Positions 61,521 through 64,000 of a stretch of 64,000 nt of DNA are shown piece after piece. Source of the DNA: Oscillospiraceae bacterium (GTDB lineage: Bacteria > Bacillota > Clostridia > Oscillospirales > Oscillospiraceae); contig CACZDN010000001.1 of NCBI GenBank assembly GCA_902779945.1, positions 248,001 to 312,000 on the forward strand. Direction: 5' to 3'. The notes below the pieces were generated by a model. That model searched no databases, was not told the origin of the DNA, and saw only the letters and a list, made by a program, of their open reading frames with translations. The first letter of the stretch is position 1. Each line of letters opens with the position of its first letter. The position numbers and the translations under genes were made by a program.

Positions 61521-62829
61521 TGCGAAAGACCTCCTTCTGTTTCAGACGCTCGATGATCTCCAGCGAACGCCTGGAGATCTCGGCGTTTTTGTTGCGCTTG
61601 CCTCTGACCCGGCGGTCCAGCGGCGTGATGATGCCGAAGTTGATGTTCATCGGCTGAAAGTCGCCGACGCTGCCGCCGGACACGTAGAGCCCCAGCGCGC
61701 CGATGGCCGTCTCCTGCGGAAAATCCACGCTCTCGAGCCCCAGCAGGCGTGCTGAGGTCTCGATGCCCACCAGCATCCCCGAGGCCGCCGACTCCACGTA
61801 GCCCTCCACGCCGGTCATCTGTCCGGCAAAGCTGATGCGAGGCTCGGTGCGCAGACGGTAATAGCGGTCCAGCAGCCGCGGGCTGTTCAGATATGTGTTG
61901 CGGTGCATGACGCCGTAACGCACGAACTCCGCGTTTTTGAGCGCCGGGATCATGGAGAAGACGCGCTTCTGCTCACCCCAGGTCAGATGCGTCTGAAAGC
62001 CGACGAGATTGTAGATCGTCCCGTCTGCATTGTCGCGCCGGAGCTGCACGACCGCGTAATTGGCCCTCCCCGTGCGGGGATCGACGAGCCCCACAGGCTT
62101 CAGGGGGCCGTAGCGCAGCGTGTCTACGCCGCGCCTCGCCATGACCTCCACGGGCATACAGCCCTCGAAGACGCCGCCGTCGTCAAAGCCGTGCACCTCG
62201 GCCTCCTTCGCCGAGACCAGCTCGCGCACGAAGGCGAGGTATTCGTCCCTGTCCATCGGGCAGTTTACATAATCCGCGTCACCCTTGTTGTAGCGTGAGG
62301 CGAAGAACGCGCTGTCCATATCCACGCTCTCGAGCGTCACGATGGGGGCGACCGCGTCGTAGAAGTGCAGGTCACTGTCGGGACAGAGGGCCGCAATTTT
62401 CGCGGCGATCGCGTCGCTCGAGAGGGGACCGGTGGCGATCACGACCTCGCCCGCCGGGATTTCGCACGCCTCCTCGCGCACGATCTCCACAAGAGGGTGG
62501 GCCTCCAGCGCCTCGGTGACCGTGCGGGAAAAGCCCACGCGGTCCACGGCGAGGGCGCCGCCCGCCGCCACGCGGTTTTGATCCGCGCTGCGCATGATGA
62601 GGGAGTCCATCGCCCGCATCTCCGCCTTCAACAGGCCGACGGCGTTGCTGAGCTCGTCGCTTCGCAGGGAGTTTGAGCATACGAGCTCCGCAAAATAAGG
62701 CGAAGTGTGGGCGGGCGTCATTTTGCCGGGCTTCATCTCCACGAGCCGCACGGGCACGCCGCGCCTGGCAAGCTGCCACGCGCATTCGCTGCCTGCAAGC
62801 CCCGCGCCCAGAACGCATACCTGCTCCAT
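61504..62829 (-). CDS. trmFO: Methylenetetrahydrofolate-tRNA-(uracil-5-)-methyltransferase TrmFO
   Basis: 441 aa FAD protein. It makes the U54 methyl group of tRNA, using methylene-THF as carbon donor. N-terminal FAD-binding VLGAGLAGSECAWQLARRG, then SPYFAELVCSNSLRS, ALAVDR, FEGCMPVEVMARRG, and LVGFQTHLTWGEQKRVF; the C-terminal FAGQMTGVEGYVESAASG completes the FAD site. It starts 3 bp after the topA stop, the same pairing as topA-gid in Bacillus. Confidence 0.97.
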   Translation of the reverse strand: MEQVCVLGAGLAGSECAWQLARRGVPVRLVEMKPGKMTPAHTSPYFAELVCSNSLRSDELSNAVGLLKAEMRAMDSLIMRSADQNRVAAGGALAVDRVGFSRTVTEALEAHPLVEIVREEACEIPAGEVVIATGPLSSDAIAAKIAALCPDSDLHFYDAVAPIVTLESVDMDSAFFASRYNKGDADYVNCPMDRDEYLAFVRELVSAKEAEVHGFDDGGVFEGCMPVEVMARRGVDTLRYGPLKPVGLVDPRTGRANYAVVQLRRDNADGTIYNLVGFQTHLTWGEQKRVFSMIPALKNAEFVRYGVMHRNTYLNSPRLLDRYYRLRTEPRISFAGQMTGVEGYVESAASGMLVGIETSARLLGLESVDFPQETAIGALGLYVSGGSVGDFQPMNINFGIITPLDRRVRGKRNKNAEISRRSLEIIERLKQKEVFRIEDHH

Positions 62830-62832
62830 GTC

Positions 62833-64000
62833 TTATGCCTCTGTCTTTCTGGTCTTTCTGGCGGCGGTCTTCTTCGCGCCGTCCTTTTTCGCCGCCGCGG
62901 TCTTCTTTGCGGCGCGCTTTGCCTCGGAAGCCGCTTTCTCCTCGGGCGTCTTCTTTTTGTAGGTGCGCTTGTCCTCGGGGACGAAGTTCGGGCAGCTCTC
63001 ATTGATGCAGAAGGATTTGAGCGGGCCTCTGCCGCTGTGCTTGAACATGGTCTTGCCGCAGCTCGGGCAGTAGTCCTTGGTCGGCACGTCCCAGGTGATG
63101 AAGCCGCAGTCCGTCCCGCGCTCGCAGGCATAGAAGACGTATCCCTTCCTGGAGGTGCGCTTCAAAATGCGGCCGCCGCACCTTGGGCACTTGCCGGGCA
63201 TCTCGATGACCACGGGCTTGGTGAAGGTACACTCCGGGAAGCCGGGGCAGGCCAGAAAGTAGCCGAAGCGCCCCTTCTTCACGACCATCTGCCGTCCGCA
63301 GACCTCGCAGTATTCGTCGCTCAGCACGTCCGGCACCTTGAGACGCACGCCGTCCAGCGCGTCCTCGGCCTCGTGCAGCTCCTTGCTGAAGCCGCCGTAG
63401 AACTTGTCCAGCACGTCGCGCCACTGGGCCTTGCCGCTCTCGATCTCGTCCAGCTCCGCCTCCATCTGGTTGGTGAACTTGAGATCCACGATGTCAGCGA
63501 AGCGCTCCTTCATAAGCCCTGTGACTACCTGGCCGAGGGGGGTCGGCTTGAGGTATTTTCCTTCCTTTATCACATAATCGCGCGAGGTGATCGCGGAGAT
63601 CGTCGGCGCGTAGGTGGAGGGGCGGCCGATGCCCTTTTCCTCCATGGCTCGGATCAGCGTCGCCTCGGTATAGCGGGCGGGCGGCTGGGTGAACTGCTGC
63701 TCGTGCATGAGCTTTTCGAGCACCAGGCGCTGGCCCTCCGCAAGACTCGGCAGGGGATTGGCAAGCTCGCCGGACTCCTCGTCGCGCGACTCCTCATAGA
63801 CTGCGGTGTAGCCCTTGAACTTGAGCTCCGAGTAATTGGCCCGGAAGCTGTAGCCTGCGGAGCCGATATCGACGGCCACGTTGTCGTAGATCGCGTTCGC
63901 CATCTGGCAGGCGGTGAAGCGCCCCCAGATCAGGCGGTAGAGCCGGTACTGCTCCTGCGTAAGATCCTTGCGCACGAGCTCGGGCATGAGCGTGATGTCC
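62833..64000 (-). CDS. topA: DNA topoisomerase I, C-terminal part (5' end outside the window)
   Basis: The frame is open to the right edge, so only about the last 390 residues are seen. They include the end of the type IA catalytic core (SATYTEATLIRAMEEKGIG-like PARYTEATLIRAMEEKGIG, RPSTYAPTISAI, EAELDEIESGKAQW). Three zinc-ribbon modules follow (CEVCG...CPGFPEC; CPRCGG...CERGTDC; CPSCGK...CINESC) and a Lys/Ala-rich DNA-binding tail. It relaxes negative supercoils. The ATG at 63987 is internal and not the start. Confidence 0.97.
   Translation of the reverse strand, partial: DITLMPELVRKDLTQEQYRLYRLIWGRFTACQMANAIYDNVAVDIGSAGYSFRANYSELKFKGYTAVYEESRDEESGELANPLPSLAEGQRLVLEKLMHEQQFTQPPARYTEATLIRAMEEKGIGRPSTYAPTISAITSRDYVIKEGKYLKPTPLGQVVTGLMKERFADIVDLKFTNQMEAELDEIESGKAQWRDVLDKFYGGFSKELHEAEDALDGVRLKVPDVLSDEYCEVCGRQMVVKKGRFGYFLACPGFPECTFTKPVVIEMPGKCPRCGGRILKRTSRKGYVFYACERGTDCGFITWDVPTKDYCPSCGKTMFKHSGRGPLKSFCINESCPNFVPEDKRTYKKKTPEEKAASEAKRAAKKTAAAKKDGAKKTAARKTRKTEA

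Overview
The window reads as a chromosomal segment of a high-GC, low-redundancy Firmicute, most probably an Oscillospirales (Ruminococcaceae/Oscillospiraceae-type) gut anaerobe. This rests on three things. The housekeeping order topA-trmFO-plsX-rnc-radical SAM-smc-ftsY-yhbY-nadD/yqeK-rsfS-leuS is Clostridia-like. The surface proteins are built from CnaB/SpaA, MBG and Pmp-type beta-helix modules. The intergenic spaces carry many hairpin repeats (rotated 'GTAGGGGC...' and 'TCATCCTGAGC...' families, plus a MITE-like element). The species assignment is inference.

Layout. 1-1863: 3' part of a domain-permuted family 3 glycosidase. 1911-10164: a tight, translationally coupled histidine operon hisZ-G-D-C-B-H-A-F-IE that ends in an S66 (LD-carboxypeptidase/MccF-like) peptidase; the histidinol-phosphatase is not in the window. 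10183-10429: a MITE-like element and a convergent hairpin. 10509-12038 (-): a two-TM potassium channel with a cytosolic nucleotide-binding-like part and a C-terminal RyR-like domain. 12174-18120: an envelope cluster of a 966-aa exported repeat protein, a lipoprotein with a PEPT linker and an exported duplicated beta-helix protein. 18121-19139: a repeat-rich zone that includes tRNA-Leu(GAG), whose 3' end and terminator are tandemly copied downstream. 19113-23006: a GT-C-type glycosyltransferase-like membrane protein, an ArsB/NhaD-type ion transporter and two small membrane proteins.

23261-43948 is one uninterrupted 20.7-kb gene for a secreted protein of about 6,895 residues. It has a signal peptide, an Ala-rich helical region, MBG and CnaB/SpaA domains, and five copies of a composite cassette. 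Each cassette has a head beginning CKI, a GGA-type beta-helix and a closing cap. The second cassette carries a ladder of C-x-F-x-x-C motifs. No LPXTG motif or C-terminal membrane anchor is visible.

44375-49756 (-): a BMP-type (purine nucleoside-like) ABC importer whose binding-protein gene is separated from the ATPase gene by 0.56 kb of repeats. 49914-64000 (-): rpsU with a consensus promoter, then a long, mostly closely packed run of housekeeping genes (leuS, rsfS, nadD-yqeK fusion, yhbY, ftsY, smc, an Elp3-like radical SAM gene, rnc, plsX, trmFO, and topA running off the right edge). They serve translation, ribosome maturation, membrane targeting, chromosome organisation and lipid synthesis.

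The strongest candidates for something undescribed are the five-cassette giant protein with its cysteine-laddered helix, and the tRNA-Leu tail satellite at 18616-19020.
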